A DNA stretch of 64,000 bases from Chelatococcus sp. HY11 (GCF_018398335.1 NZ_JAHBRX010000001.1:4146001-4210000); one strand, 5' to 3'. Shown: positions 1 through 10,692, counted from the first letter of the stretch. Numbers and translations are program-made. Notes: generated by a model from the sequence alone, not told the origin.

Positions 1-1745
<1,745 letters not shown>

Positions 1746-1882
1746 GGAGTGATCCCTCACTTTCAAGCAGACCGGCGCCAGATCCCGAAGCGACCTGGCC
1801 CATGGCTCAACACAGCTCACATTCGGCTGACAACACTCATGCGCCCTCAGCCTGGTTTTAGCTAATCGCACATCGGCCGCGT

Positions 1883-1911
1883 ATATAAGGACACGCTCCA
1901 CAGCTCGCAAG
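1883..1911 (-). promoter_or_regulatory. RpoH (sigma-32)-type heat-shock promoter of dnaK
   Basis: Read on the minus strand, CTTG (1911-1908) is followed by 18 nt and CTTATAT (1889-1883). This matches the alphaproteobacterial RpoH consensus CTTG-N17/18-CYTATNT at every fixed position. Transcription would begin near 1876 and give a dnaK leader of about 130 nt. No CIRCE operator (TTAGCACTC-N9-GAGTGCTAA) was seen, so HrcA probably does not act here. Confidence 0.75.
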
Positions 1912-2025
1912 CGGGCTGGAGAGGTGGCAGGCGCCCGATATTTGAATTGATTGGAAAGTGGGCTCTCGTTGTCGTGTTCGCAAGGGCTGATTCGCGTGGT
2001 AGCTTAACAATCAGCTTGGGTTTGG

Positions 2026-2973
2026 GTGGTGGCCTTGTGTAGCAAGTTGGCTGATGGACAGCTTTGGCATCTGCCAGGAGTCGCGAGGCTGGCGGCATGC
2101 TCGGTGCTATGGCCGGGTATGTCTTTTTGCTTTCTGGGCGTCGCATCCACAGTTTTTCTGATCGGGATGCCCGGACTGACGACTCACGAGGCCCATGGAC
2201 AGGCGCTTGTGTTGCCCGGTGCCCAGCCGCCGACACCGGCCGGCGTCAAGCAGCAGCCCCTGCGTGAGGGCCGGCCGGCCGCCACGGCGCGGCCACCGGG
2301 CACGCGGGCGGCGTCCCCATCGAGCACGCGTTCAGCGGTGGCCCGCACCGTCATCGGCGCCCCTCTCTTCCACAGCGGCCATAGCGGGCGGTTCGTGATC
2401 GAACGGGTCGATGAAACCAGCTTCGGTGGCCGCCTGCGTGTGGAGGGAACGCAGATCTCCGATCCGGGAAGCGCCTGCGCCGTGGAACTCGGGATGAGCG
2501 AGCCTGTCGCGCTCACATATCTCGGGGCGCCGCAGGGCATGCCGCGTTATCAGCTGGCCGCACCGATCTGCCCGATGGTGTTCGACGTGCTCGAGGGGGC
2601 GGTGCTGGTGGCGAACCACGAGGAGACCTGCACGTTCTCGGCGGCGGACTGCCAGGGGCGCATCGGCGGATTGTGGGGGCCGCAGGCGCAGGGGCTCATC
2701 GCGCAGGCCAAGGATATCGAGCGCCGCCGCAGCCGGGAGGAGCGCAACCTGCGCGACAAGTTCCGCAGCCTGCTCAAACGGCTTTCGGGCAACGAGCAGC
2801 GCGAGGCGGCGGCCGAGCAGGCCGGGTTTTCCTCGGAACGCGAGATGCTGTGCCGGGATTACGCGGACGAGGTGAGCCATGGCTTTTGCGCCGAGCGTGT
2901 GACGTCGGCGCGCGTCACGGCGGTGGAGGCACGGCTGGCCGTGACGCCGGAGAAGAAGACGGCGCGTCCCTGA
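2026..2973 (+). CDS. Hypothetical secreted protein divergent from dnaK
   Basis: No family recognised with confidence. The reading frame has 315 codons from a GTG. A later in-frame ATG at 2119 (MSFCFLGVAST) would start a shorter form. A hydrophobic stretch followed by AHGQA looks like a signal peptide with its cleavage site. A Pro/Ala/Arg-rich linker follows, then a domain with several cysteines (SACAVEL, APICPMVF, EETCTFSAADCQGR). The C-terminal third is a charged helix with EMLCRDYADEVSHGFCAERV, a Cys pattern loosely like LprI/DUF1311 lysozyme-inhibitor-type domains. Periplasmic location is inferred. The start is uncertain. Confidence 0.7.
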   Translation: MVALCSKLADGQLWHLPGVARLAACSVLWPGMSFCFLGVASTVFLIGMPGLTTHEAHGQALVLPGAQPPTPAGVKQQPLREGRPAATARPPGTRAASPSSTRSAVARTVIGAPLFHSGHSGRFVIERVDETSFGGRLRVEGTQISDPGSACAVELGMSEPVALTYLGAPQGMPRYQLAAPICPMVFDVLEGAVLVANHEETCTFSAADCQGRIGGLWGPQAQGLIAQAKDIERRRSREERNLRDKFRSLLKRLSGNEQREAAAEQAGFSSEREMLCRDYADEVSHGFCAERVTSARVTAVEARLAVTPEKKTARP

Positions 2974-2982
2974 AAAAAGTGA

Positions 2983-3549
2983 TCAGCCGCGTTTGACCTC
3001 GGCCAGGGCCTGGCCGAGCGCGTCGCCGAATTTGGCCTTTTCCGCGGGGCCCAGTTCGTGCGCGAGGGTTATTCTTTGGCCCCGTGACACGAGGGCAAGC
3101 TGCTGTACCCCGAATTCCGCATGGATGTCGCGTTCGAGGCGGGTCCAGAGTGGATTGAAGCGCCATTCCTTGCGGTGGCCGCGGTGCGATACCTTGCGCA
3201 GCAACAGTTCGATGGGGCTGAGGATGACCTCCTCGAAGGCGGAGGCTCGGGCAAAGCTGACACGAAAGGCGATGTAAAGGGCAAGCAGGTCGAGGCCAAA
3301 GAAGCCCGCCACCGGCCATGCGCCCATGATGACGAAGGGCAGGCTGGAGACAATGCTTGCGATGCAGAGGAGGGTGATGAGCAGCCTGAAGCCGCGGCGA
3401 CCCAGCGAGCGATGGGGCTTGATGACAGCCGCGAAGACCGGCCTTTCGCGGTCGATGCCTGTGTCGCCATCAAGCCCGGCGGCCGGGATGGCGGGAACGG
3501 AGGTCTGAATGGCTCCCGCGGATGCGGGTTCAACGTCATCGCTGGTCAT
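2983..3549 (-). CDS. DUF2244 family membrane protein
   Basis: Small inner-membrane protein of the DUF2244 family, function unknown. From the chosen start (MTSDDVEPAS) it has 188 residues. Two adjacent hydrophobic segments (GFRLLITLLCIASIVSSLPF and PVAGFFGLDLLALYIAF) lie in the first half. They are followed by a soluble C-terminal domain with HRKEWRFNPLWTRLERD and LALVSRGQRITLAHELGP, which is typical of the family. The frame extends 30 codons upstream, but those residues are Pro/Gly-rich and unlike the family. The gene is convergent with the secreted-protein gene and divergent from nth, a pairing common in Hyphomicrobiales. Confidence 0.85.
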   Translation of the reverse strand: MTSDDVEPASAGAIQTSVPAIPAAGLDGDTGIDRERPVFAAVIKPHRSLGRRGFRLLITLLCIASIVSSLPFVIMGAWPVAGFFGLDLLALYIAFRVSFARASAFEEVILSPIELLLRKVSHRGHRKEWRFNPLWTRLERDIHAEFGVQQLALVSRGQRITLAHELGPAEKAKFGDALGQALAEVKRG

Positions 3550-3698
3550 CGAGGGATACGGGCTCCCGGTAAGTCTCGGCCCTGGGGCCCCAAGGCTGGA
3601 TCCCAGGCCTGGCCATTTGCTCTGGCCATGTCCTTGCACTGGTCATGTCCGTTGTTGGGGCCTTGTCCGTTTTCACTGTGCGACAGTATAAGCGTCGG

Positions 3699-4553
3699 AT
3701 GGCTGTGGGCGATAAACAAAAAAAGGGGATGGCGCCTTCCGGGGACGCTGGATCCGCTGTTTCAAGAGGTCGCGCGACGGCCTCGGCGTGTGATGTCACA
3801 TCGCAGGGCAAGGCCCCGGCGAAGCGTCAGGCGCAGGCGAAGGCGAAAGTCGGCGCGAGATCCGCGGCGGGCACCCCACCGGTCCGCAAGGTCGTGTCCA
3901 AGGCTCCGGTTGTCGATCCGGCCATCGTCGAGGAGATTTTCAGCCGTTTTCATCGGGTTGATCCCGAGCCCAAGGGCGAGCTCGACTATGTCAACGCCTA
4001 TACGCTTCTCGTCGCGGTGGTGCTGTCTGCGCAGGCGACCGACGTCGGCGTGAACAAGGCGACGCGCGCTCTGTTCGCCATCGCCGACACGCCGCAGAAG
4101 ATGCTCGATCTCGGCGAGGACAAGGTGCGGGATCACATCAAGACCATCGGCCTATTTCGCGCCAAGGCGAAGAATGTGATCGGCCTGTCGCGTGATCTCA
4201 TCGACACGTTTGGCGGGGAGGTGCCGATGTCGCGGGCGGCGTTGGAGACGCTGCCGGGTGTGGGGCGTAAGACCGCCAATGTGGTGATGAACATCGCTTT
4301 CGGCGAGCCCACGATCGCTGTCGACACCCATCTTTTTCGCGTCGCCAACCGCATTCCCCTGGCGCCGGGCAAGAACCCGCTGGAGGTGGAGCTTGGGCTG
4401 GAAGCGATCATCCCCGAGCGCTTCCGGCGCCATGCCCATCACTGGCTGATCCTGCACGGCCGCTATGTCTGCAAGGCGCGCAAGCCGGAGTGCTGGCGAT
4501 GCCTGATCCGCGATCTCTGCCGCTTCGAGCCGAAAACGCCTGCCGTCGCCTGA
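3699..4553 (+). CDS. nth: Endonuclease III (DNA glycosylase/AP lyase)
   Basis: Base-excision repair enzyme that removes oxidised pyrimidines and cleaves the abasic site. The helix-hairpin-helix LPGVGRKTANVV carries the catalytic lysine, and AVDTHLFRVANR carries the catalytic aspartate. The C-terminal [4Fe-4S] motif C-X6-C-X2-C-X5-C is complete (CKARKPECWRCLIRDLC). The N-terminus has a long Ala/Lys/Gly-rich extension of about 70 residues before VDPAIVEEIFSRFHRV, so the start is uncertain. ATGs at 3645, 3699 and 3729 are all in frame. I chose 3699 as a compromise. The catalytic part is of normal length. Confidence 0.95.
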   Translation: MAVGDKQKKGMAPSGDAGSAVSRGRATASACDVTSQGKAPAKRQAQAKAKVGARSAAGTPPVRKVVSKAPVVDPAIVEEIFSRFHRVDPEPKGELDYVNAYTLLVAVVLSAQATDVGVNKATRALFAIADTPQKMLDLGEDKVRDHIKTIGLFRAKAKNVIGLSRDLIDTFGGEVPMSRAALETLPGVGRKTANVVMNIAFGEPTIAVDTHLFRVANRIPLAPGKNPLEVELGLEAIIPERFRRHAHHWLILHGRYVCKARKPECWRCLIRDLCRFEPKTPAVA

Positions 4554-4566
4554 TCGTGGTGGCGTT

Positions 4567-4596
4567 TGTCGTCATACCCCCTGTCGTCATACCCCT
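4567..4596. repeat. 15-bp tandem duplication
   Basis: TGTCGTCATACCCC plus one base occurs twice in succession (4567-4581 and 4582-4596). The second copy covers the stop codon and last codons of the oxidoreductase gene read on the minus strand. The first copy therefore lies just outside the gene. It looks like a simple slippage duplication. Confidence 0.8.
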
Positions 4597-5168
4597 TGCC
4601 GACCGAGCCCGCGCATATCGTCGAGCCACTTGCGCCGCGTCGCGTCGTTGACACTGCCGACCATTCCAAACAGGCTTTCGCGAACGGGGCTGATCCCGAC
4701 GAACCGCAGGATGTTGTGCTGGAGGGCCTTCAACCCATGGCCGAAATACCACCAGCGATAGGCCATTACCGGCATCGACATCGTGACGACGAGGCGCGCG
4801 GAGCGGCCTGTGAGATGTGTTCGCGGAACGCCCTTGTCATAGCCGAAGGCAAAGCCCGGCCGCATTACTTGCTCCAGGAACGCCTTGACGAGGGCTGGCA
4901 TGGTGCCGAGCCAGAGCGGAAAGACGATCACGATATGTTCGGCGGCCAGAATGGCCTCCTGCGCCGGTTTCAGACTAGGCGGCACGGGATCGTTCTCAAA
5001 GGACGACTGGCTGCGCAGAAAAGGGATATCGACGCTGGCGAGATCAATGGAACTGATCTCGTGGCCGGCTTCCCGCGCGCCCTCGATATAGGCGTCCGCC
5101 AGGGCACGGCACAGCCGCTGCTCGTCAGGATCGGGATGGCCCTGGATGATGACAATGCGCCGCGTCAT
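4587..5168 (-). CDS. NAD(P)H-dependent flavin oxidoreductase (quinone-reductase/KefF-like)
   Basis: Flavodoxin-fold enzyme of the NAD(P)H dehydrogenase (quinone) family that reduces quinones or similar acceptors with FMN/FAD. 193 residues from MTRRIVIIQGHPDPDEQRLC, whose GHPDP is the phosphate/flavin-binding start typical of the family. The central FPLWLGTMPALVKAFLEQVM and GYDKGVPRTHLTGRSARLVV are also characteristic. The start at 5168 is chosen over an upstream in-frame ATG because AAGGGAAG sits just before it and the protein start aligns with the family. The physiological substrate is not visible. It stands alone, in the same direction as gshB. Confidence 0.88.
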   Translation of the reverse strand: MTRRIVIIQGHPDPDEQRLCRALADAYIEGAREAGHEISSIDLASVDIPFLRSQSSFENDPVPPSLKPAQEAILAAEHIVIVFPLWLGTMPALVKAFLEQVMRPGFAFGYDKGVPRTHLTGRSARLVVTMSMPVMAYRWWYFGHGLKALQHNILRFVGISPVRESLFGMVGSVNDATRRKWLDDMRGLGRQGV

Positions 5169-5272
5169 TACGCTTCCCTTCCTTGCCGCCACTCCATTTG
5201 CGATGGAGCGGCCACAAGGCAAAGTTTGGGCTTGCCGCCGTTACAGCGCATTGATCGAGATCAGATCTCTCC

Positions 5273-6226
5273 TCAGCCGAGGCGCGTGGTGACGGCATCC
5301 CATACGGACACCGCGAGATCAGGTCCTCCGAGCCGTTTGATCGCGCGGATGCCGGTGGGCGAGGTCACGTTGATTTCCGTGAGATAGCCGTCGATGACAT
5401 CGATGCCGACGAGGACGAGGCCACGGGCCTTGAGTGACGGTCCGATCGTCGTGCAGATCTCGCGCTCGCGCTCGGTGAGATCGGTCGCCGCCGCCGCGCC
5501 GCCGCGCACCATGTTGGAGCGAATGTCGTTGTCCGCGGGCACGCGGTTCACCGCCCCGAGGGCCTCGCCGTCGACCAGGATGATGCGCTTGTCGCCGCGC
5601 GAGACCGCCGGCAGGAATTTCTGCACGACCCATTGCTCGCGGAAGGTGGTCGAGAAGAGGTCGAACAGGGAGCCGAAATTGGCGTCCGGCTGGGCGATGC
5701 GGAAGACGGCAGCGCCACCATGGCCATGCAACGGCTTCATGACCACCTCGCCGTGCTCGGCGCGGAAAGCTTCTATCTCCGCCTTGTCCCGGGTGATCAG
5801 GGTCGGCGGCATCAGTTGCGGGAATTCGGTGACGAACAGCTTCTCCGGCGCGTTGCGCACGGAGGTGGGGTCGTTCACCACGAGCGTCTTCGGATGCACG
5901 CGCTCGAGGAGATGGGTGGAGGTTATATAGGCCATGTCGAAGGGCGGGTCCTGCCGCAGCAGCACCACGTCGACATCGGCGAGCGCCCGCCGTTCGCTGT
6001 CGCCGAGGGTGAAATGATCCCCGGCGATATCCCGCACATCGAGACTTTGCATGGCGGCTGTCACCGTGCCGCCTGTCATCGAAAGCCGCTCAGGGGTGTA
6101 GTAGAAAAGCTGGTGGCCACGTGCCTTGGCTTCGAGGAGCAGCGCGAAGGTGGTGTCACCCGCGATGTTGATGCGCTCGATGGGGTCCATCTGCACCGCG
6201 ACCTTCAGTTGCGATGTCCGGCTCAT
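5273..6226 (-). CDS. gshB: Glutathione synthetase
   Basis: ATP-grasp ligase that joins gamma-glutamylcysteine and glycine, the last step of glutathione synthesis. 317 residues, the usual length. [19 protein letters not shown] and [13 protein letters not shown] belong to the N-terminal substrate domain. [16 protein letters not shown] is the ATP-grasp loop, and the end [19 protein letters not shown] carries metal and glycine-loop residues. The ATG at 6226 is the last of four ATGs spaced exactly 14 nt apart. The stop of the preceding 5-codon minicistron overlaps it as ATGA, which suggests translational coupling. It follows yraN on the same strand after a 136-bp gap. Confidence 0.97.
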   Translation of the reverse strand: MSRTSQLKVAVQMDPIERINIAGDTTFALLLEAKARGHQLFYYTPERLSMTGGTVTAAMQSLDVRDIAGDHFTLGDSERRALADVDVVLLRQDPPFDMAYITSTHLLERVHPKTLVVNDPTSVRNAPEKLFVTEFPQLMPPTLITRDKAEIEAFRAEHGEVVMKPLHGHGGAAVFRIAQPDANFGSLFDLFSTTFREQWVVQKFLPAVSRGDKRIILVDGEALGAVNRVPADNDIRSNMVRGGAAAATDLTEREREICTTIGPSLKARGLVLVGIDVIDGYLTEINVTSPTGIRAIKRLGGPDLAVSVWDAVTTRLG

Positions 6227-6282
6227 GGCGAAGTTCTCATGGCGAAGTCCTCATCGTGAAGCCCTCATGGCGTTGTCCTTCA
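6226..6282 (-). promoter_or_regulatory. Chain of overlapping 5-codon minicistrons leading into gshB
   Basis: On the minus strand ATGs start at 6268, 6254, 6240 and 6226 (gshB). The 14-bp unit is imperfectly repeated three times (ATGAGGGCTTCACG, ATGAGGACTTCGCC, ATGAGAACTTCGCC). Each of the first three ATGs opens a five-codon frame (MRASR, MRTSP, MRTSP). Each stop TGA overlaps the next ATG as ATGA, and the third overlaps the gshB start. GAAGGA lies about 7 nt before the first ATG. The structure is read directly. A regulatory role is inference. Confidence 0.6.
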
Positions 6283-6362
6283 CTGCAAGATCGATGCTGC
6301 CTTGATCCATGCGCGCCCTGAGCGGGCAAGGCAAGTGTGGAGAAGCACGCGCTTTTCAGCCG

Positions 6363-6743
6363 CTAATCCATCGCCAGGGAGGCGACGGCGACGAGATGGC
6401 GCGGCAGGCGTCGCGGCGCGACGAAAACCGCATCGAAGCGCAGCGTCATCCCGGCGGCCCAGGGATTATGCGACAACCAGTGGCGCGCCGCCCGCGCGAG
6501 CCGACGCCGCTTGTCGGGCGTGATCGCGACGCGAGCGTCGTCCAGCTCGCGACGGGCCTTCACCTCGACGAAGGCGATGGTGCTGCCGCGCTTGGCGACA
6601 AGGTCGATCTCGCCGCCGAGTGCCGCGTAACGGCGGGCGAGGATCCGGTAGCCCTTGACCATCAACAGCAGCGCCGCCAGCCGCTCGCCGCCGAGCCCGC
6701 GCCGGTGGGAGACGAGGCGCTGCCGGGGCGGTGCCGCTGTCAT
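6363..6743 (-). CDS. YraN/UPF0102 family nuclease-like protein
   Basis: 126-residue protein of the YraN (UPF0102) family, which has a Holliday-junction-resolvase/restriction-endonuclease-like fold. The core is visible: [21 protein letters not shown], then [23 protein letters not shown], where the D and the E-V-K triad are the PD-(D/E)XK-type residues. Exact biochemical role is unknown. Its ATG overlaps the rsmI stop by 4 nt (ATGA), so the two are translationally coupled, an arrangement common in alphaproteobacteria. Confidence 0.93.
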   Translation of the reverse strand: MTAAPPRQRLVSHRRGLGGERLAALLLMVKGYRILARRYAALGGEIDLVAKRGSTIAFVEVKARRELDDARVAITPDKRRRLARAARHWLSHNPWAAGMTLRFDAVFVAPRRLPRHLVAVASLAMD

Positions 6744-7720
6744 GCGTCGCCTGTTTCCACTTCTGTTCCGGCATTACTCTCGGGGGCGTTTTTGGCGCTC
6801 GCCGCCAGCGTGAGCGCACGGGCATAGACCTCACGCTTGGGCAGGCCCGTGTCGGCCGCGACGACGGCGGCCGCGTCTTTCAGGGAATGGATCTTGAGCG
6901 CTGCCTCGATCCGGGCGTCGAGGTCGCCGGCTGCGCCCTTTTCGCCGTCGGCATCGGGCGGGCCGATGATGACGACGATCTCGCCTTTCGGTGGGCCCTC
7001 GGCCTCGTATTCCCGAGCGAGGCTTGTCAGCGTGCCACGCCGCACCGTTTCGAACAGCTTGGTCAACTCGCGCGCGACGGCCGCTGGTCGGTCGCCCAGC
7101 ACATGGGCGGCATCGGTGAGCATGGCCGCCAGGCGACGGGGTGATTCGAAAAAGACGAGGCTTCCGGGCACGGCGGCGAGGGCCGCGAAGCGGCTACGGC
7201 GCCCCGCGCTTTTCTGCGGCAGGAACCCCTCGAAAAAGAAGCGGTCGCTCGGCAGGCCGGAGACGACGAGCGCTGTCAGGACAGCCGAGGCGCCGGGCAC
7301 GCTCGTCACGGCGATGCCCTCCTCGAGGACCGAGGCGACCAGCTTGAAGCCAGGGTCCGAGACGAGCGGGGTGCCCGCGTCTGAGACAAGTGCCAGCGCC
7401 TCGCCGGCTTTCAGGCGGGCGAGAATCTGGGGGCGCATCTGCGCCGCATTGTGCTCGTGGTAGGGCACAAGCGGTGTCGAAATGCCGTAGTGGGCTAGCA
7501 GCGTCTTGGTGACGCGGGTATCCTCGGCCAGGATGGCATTGGCTGCGGCAAGCGTCGCGAGGGCACGGAAGGAGATGTCCTTCAGGTTGCCGATCGGCGT
7601 CGCGACGAGATGCAGGCCCGGATTGAGCTTTTCCGCTTCGGCGGCAAGGCCGAAGGCGGTGAAGCTGGGGGCACGTTGGCGAGGGCCTTGTTGCTGCGGC
7701 ACGGGTCGCTCGCCGTTCAT
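6740..7720 (-). CDS. rsmI: 16S rRNA (cytidine(1402)-2'-O)-methyltransferase RsmI
   Basis: SAM-dependent methyltransferase that 2'-O-methylates C1402 of 16S rRNA. The N-terminal [49 protein letters not shown] and [20 protein letters not shown] are the tetrapyrrole-methylase-fold signatures of RsmI. The later RELTKLFET and GEIVVIIG also fit. The frame is open 23 codons further upstream. I place the start at 7720 (MNGERPV) because GGAG lies 8 nt before it. The C-terminal ~60 residues are Ala-rich. It is divergent from lppC and coupled to yraN downstream. Confidence 0.96.
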   Translation of the reverse strand: MNGERPVPQQQGPRQRAPSFTAFGLAAEAEKLNPGLHLVATPIGNLKDISFRALATLAAANAILAEDTRVTKTLLAHYGISTPLVPYHEHNAAQMRPQILARLKAGEALALVSDAGTPLVSDPGFKLVASVLEEGIAVTSVPGASAVLTALVVSGLPSDRFFFEGFLPQKSAGRRSRFAALAAVPGSLVFFESPRRLAAMLTDAAHVLGDRPAAVARELTKLFETVRRGTLTSLAREYEAEGPPKGEIVVIIGPPDADGEKGAAGDLDARIEAALKIHSLKDAAAVVAADTGLPKREVYARALTLAASAKNAPESNAGTEVETGDA

Positions 7721-7983
7721 CGTCATGTCTCCAGGTCCGATTATTCTCCGCATAGGCTTGCAAGAGGAAAGCCACGTGGGGAAAGCCACGATAGTCGATA
7801 TGCGGGGTATGGGAAGAAGCTGTTTACTATCACTCTCAAAGCTTGAGTGATTCGCTCGCGGTTGCTTTTATGATTTATAGGCCCTGCAGGGTAGCTGACC
7901 ATGCCCTCAACGGGCCAATGAAAGGGATGTTCAAGGATTTGCCGGTGTTGCGCAGCCTGAAAGACACTTTCGCGCCGCTTCTT

Positions 7984-9192
7984 ATGCGGACACCATCCGT
8001 GACCCGCAGATGGGTGCCACGCCTCGGCGTGGTTGCCGTTTCCGCGATGCTCAGCGCCTGTTCGGGCGGCTTGGGCGGTCTTGTCGGCGGTGGCGAGGGC
8101 GGTCCCGCCCTTGGTTCCAGCACGGTGCCGGGCTCGGTCATCGGCCAGGGATCCGTCAAGGTGGCGCTGCTCCTGCCGCTGTCCGCATCCGGACAGGGTG
8201 GCCAGGCGGCCCAATCCCTGCGGAACGCGGCCGAGCTCGCCTATTCCGAGTTCAACAACCCCGACATGCAGATTCTGGTCAAGGACACGCGCGGCACGGC
8301 CGAGGGCGCCCGGGCGGCCGCCCAGTCCGTCATCAGCGAAGGCGCGGAGCTCATCATCGGGCCGCTTTTCGCCGCGGAAGTCCAGGCCGTCGCCCAGGTG
8401 GCGAAGCCCGCAGGCAAGCCGGTCATCGCTTTCTCCACGGATGCCAATGTCGCCTCGCGCGGCGTCTATCTCCTGTCCTTCATGCCGCAGACCGAGATCA
8501 ACCGCATCGTCGCCTTCGCGGCGCAGCAGCGGCGCCGGTCCTTCGCCGCTTTCGTGCCCGACACCGCCTATGGCACTGTCGCGGAAGCCGCCTTCCGGAC
8601 GGCGGCGGCTTCGGCGCGCGTCCAGGTTGGTCTCGTCGAGCGTTTCCCGACCGACAACGCGCGCATGCGCGAGGCCGCCCAGCGCGTCGCGGCCGTGGCC
8701 TCGGGCGCCAATCCCCAGGTTGACACCATTTTCCTCCCCGACGGCGGGTCAAGCTTGGCATCGGCGGCGCAGGCCCTGCAGACGGCGGGCGTGAACGGCG
8801 CGCGCGTCAAGCTCGTCGGCACGGGTATATGGAATGACCCGCAGGTGCTCGCCTTGCCCACGATGCAGGGGGGCTGGTTCGCCGCCCCGGATTCCGCGGG
8901 CTTTGCCGCTTTTGCCCGGCGCTATTCCGCGCGCTTTAGTGCCGAACCCGTCCGGATCGCGAGCCTCAGCTACGATGCGGTGTCGCTGGCGGCCGCGCTC
9001 GTGCGCACGCAAGGTTCGCAGCGCTTCAGCGAGCAGGTCCTGACCAATCCGTCGGGCTTCGCCGGCGCGGACGGCGTGTTCCGTTTCCTGCCGGATGGCA
9101 CCAACCAGCGCGCGCTGGCCGTGCTTGAAATCCGCAACGGCGCGGCGGTGACGGTGAGCCCGGCGCCACGCGAGTTGAAGCCGGATAGCTGA
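7984..9192 (+). CDS. Penicillin-binding protein activator lipoprotein (LppC/LpoA family)
   Basis: Periplasmic lipoprotein with a type-1 periplasmic-binding-protein fold, related to LpoA, which activates class A penicillin-binding proteins in enterics. From 7984 the protein has a clean lipoprotein signal: two arginines, a hydrophobic core and the lipobox LSAC with Cys26. The mature part begins Gly/Ser-rich, then VKVALLLPLSASGQGGQAAQ, DTRGTAEGARAAAQ, GAELIIGPLFAAEVQ and PVIAFSTDANVASRGVYLLSF, as in the family. Earlier in-frame starts exist back to 7843. It is convergent with hemW, the two stops being adjacent. Confidence 0.88.
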   Translation: MRTPSVTRRWVPRLGVVAVSAMLSACSGGLGGLVGGGEGGPALGSSTVPGSVIGQGSVKVALLLPLSASGQGGQAAQSLRNAAELAYSEFNNPDMQILVKDTRGTAEGARAAAQSVISEGAELIIGPLFAAEVQAVAQVAKPAGKPVIAFSTDANVASRGVYLLSFMPQTEINRIVAFAAQQRRRSFAAFVPDTAYGTVAEAAFRTAAASARVQVGLVERFPTDNARMREAAQRVAAVASGANPQVDTIFLPDGGSSLASAAQALQTAGVNGARVKLVGTGIWNDPQVLALPTMQGGWFAAPDSAGFAAFARRYSARFSAEPVRIASLSYDAVSLAAALVRTQGSQRFSEQVLTNPSGFAGADGVFRFLPDGTNQRALAVLEIRNGAAVTVSPAPRELKPDS

Positions 9193-10353
9193 TCAGGCCG
9201 CGATATCGGCGATGACCGCGTTGAGCACGGGAAAACCGGCAGAGCTGACCGAAATGCGGCCATCCGGGTGGCGGACGATGAGCCCGTGTTCAAGGAGGCC
9301 GGCGACGCGTTCCGGATCGAGCACGCGGCCCGACAACGCGGTGTAGCGGCGGGGATCGATCCCCTCTGTCAGCCGCAAGCCCATCAGCAGATACTCATCG
9401 CCCTGCGCCTCCGGCGTGAGAATTTCGACGTCGGCAAGGCCATGGCCCTGCTTCTCGACCTTTTCCAGCCAGGTTTCGGGGGTTAGTTCCGTTTCCATGG
9501 CGAGACGGCCCTGGCCGGTGACGAGGCGTCCGTGGGCGCCAGGGCCAACCCCCGCATATTCACCATAACGCCAGTAAACCAGATTGTGCCTGCATTGGGC
9601 GCCAACGGCGGCATGATTGGAGATCTCGTAAGCCGGTAGGCCATGCGCGGCGCAGACCTCCTGGGTCACGTCATAGAGCGCGCGGCCGACCTCATCGTCC
9701 GGCACGACAAGCTTGCCGGCCTGATGCAGCTTGTGGAACCAGGTGCCGGGCTCGATGGTGAGCTGGTAGAGCGAGAGATGCTCGGCGGCACGCGCGATGG
9801 CTTCCTTTAGCTCGGCAGCCCACGCCGCGGGCGTGTGATTGGGCCGCGCATAGATCAGATCGAATGAAAAGCGGTCGAAGATCGAGGCGGCGATGCCGAC
9901 CGCGCCCATGGCCTCCTCCGCCGTATGCCGGCGGCCAAGCGCCTTGAGATCCGTGTCGTTCATGGCCTGGACGCCGAGCGAGACCCGGTTGACGCCGGCC
10001 GCCCGATAACCGCGAAAGCGCTCGGCCTCAACACTCGTCGGGTTGGCTTCGAGCGAGATCTCGACTTGTGGATCCACCGGCCAGTGCTGGCCGATCGCGT
10101 CCAGGATGGCGCCGACCGTGGCGGGCTTCATCAGCGACGGCGTGCCCCCGCCGAAGAAGATGGAGGTTACGGCGCGCTTCGGCGCGAGCTCGGCGCGATG
10201 GGCAATTTCCCGTGCGAAGGCCGCGACGAAGCGCGCTTCATCCACCGGTGCATGGCGGACGTGGCTGTTGAAGTCGCAATAGGGGCATTTCGAGGCGCAG
10301 AACGGCCAGTGCACATAGACACCAAAGCCCGCGTCCGCTGTTGGATGCATCAT
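9193..10353 (-). CDS. hemW: Radical SAM heme chaperone HemW
   Basis: HemN-like radical SAM protein (HemW/YggW), which binds heme and is thought to act as a heme chaperone for respiratory enzymes. The radical SAM cluster motif is CASKCPYC within YVHWPFCASKCPYCDFNSH. IFFGGGTPSLM and SLEANPTSVEAERF are typical. It lacks the extra N-terminal cysteine extension of true coproporphyrinogen dehydrogenase HemN. Two adjacent ATGs (10353 and 10350) follow AGGGG, and the start between them is unresolved. Usual synteny partner of rdgB, here separated from it by 339 bp holding a repeat doublet. Confidence 0.96.
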   Translation of the reverse strand: MMHPTADAGFGVYVHWPFCASKCPYCDFNSHVRHAPVDEARFVAAFAREIAHRAELAPKRAVTSIFFGGGTPSLMKPATVGAILDAIGQHWPVDPQVEISLEANPTSVEAERFRGYRAAGVNRVSLGVQAMNDTDLKALGRRHTAEEAMGAVGIAASIFDRFSFDLIYARPNHTPAAWAAELKEAIARAAEHLSLYQLTIEPGTWFHKLHQAGKLVVPDDEVGRALYDVTQEVCAAHGLPAYEISNHAAVGAQCRHNLVYWRYGEYAGVGPGAHGRLVTGQGRLAMETELTPETWLEKVEKQGHGLADVEILTPEAQGDEYLLMGLRLTEGIDPRRYTALSGRVLDPERVAGLLEHGLIVRHPDGRISVSSAGFPVLNAVIADIAA

Positions 10354-10481
10354 GGCCCCTGCTTTGCCGCGAACGCCGCCGCCGCGCAAGGGCCAACCAT
10401 GCCGCGATCGAACCTGTGATCACCGGCAGCGCTAGGCATTGCACGACGCTGCTGCATGCCTCGAACGCGAGCGCCACCGCT

Positions 10482-10663
10482 GATCCCTCCCTGAAGGGGA
10501 GGGTGGCCTCGCGTTAGCGAGGTCGGGTGGGGTTCCCGCGCCCGCGCATCCGAAAAGGTTTCAGTCCCGAGAGATCGCGGCAAAAGCCGTATTGCCTTTC
10601 GGGAGCGCCAAGGAGGCCCCCACCCGGGGCCTGCCGCCACTCTCCCCGGGACGGGGAGGGATC
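10482..10663. repeat. Inverted repeat doublet, GATCCCTCCC family
   Basis: The left end GATCCCTCCC (hairpin CCCTCCCTGAAGGGGAGGG) and the right end GGGGAGGGATC are inverted copies. Each is followed inward by a second GC-rich hairpin (CCTCGCGTTAGCGAGG on the left) and a GGGTGGGG / CCCCCACCC boundary. The same design recurs at 21816-21994. It fills most of the hemW-rdgB gap. No coding sequence is seen in it. Confidence 0.75.
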
Positions 10664-10692
10664 AAGGCCGCGTCGTCAGCCGCGCGCCGTGG

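Noticed and set aside
1746-2025. CIRCE operator upstream of dnaK
   Set aside because: No TTAGCACTC / GAGTGCTAA pair was found in either orientation.
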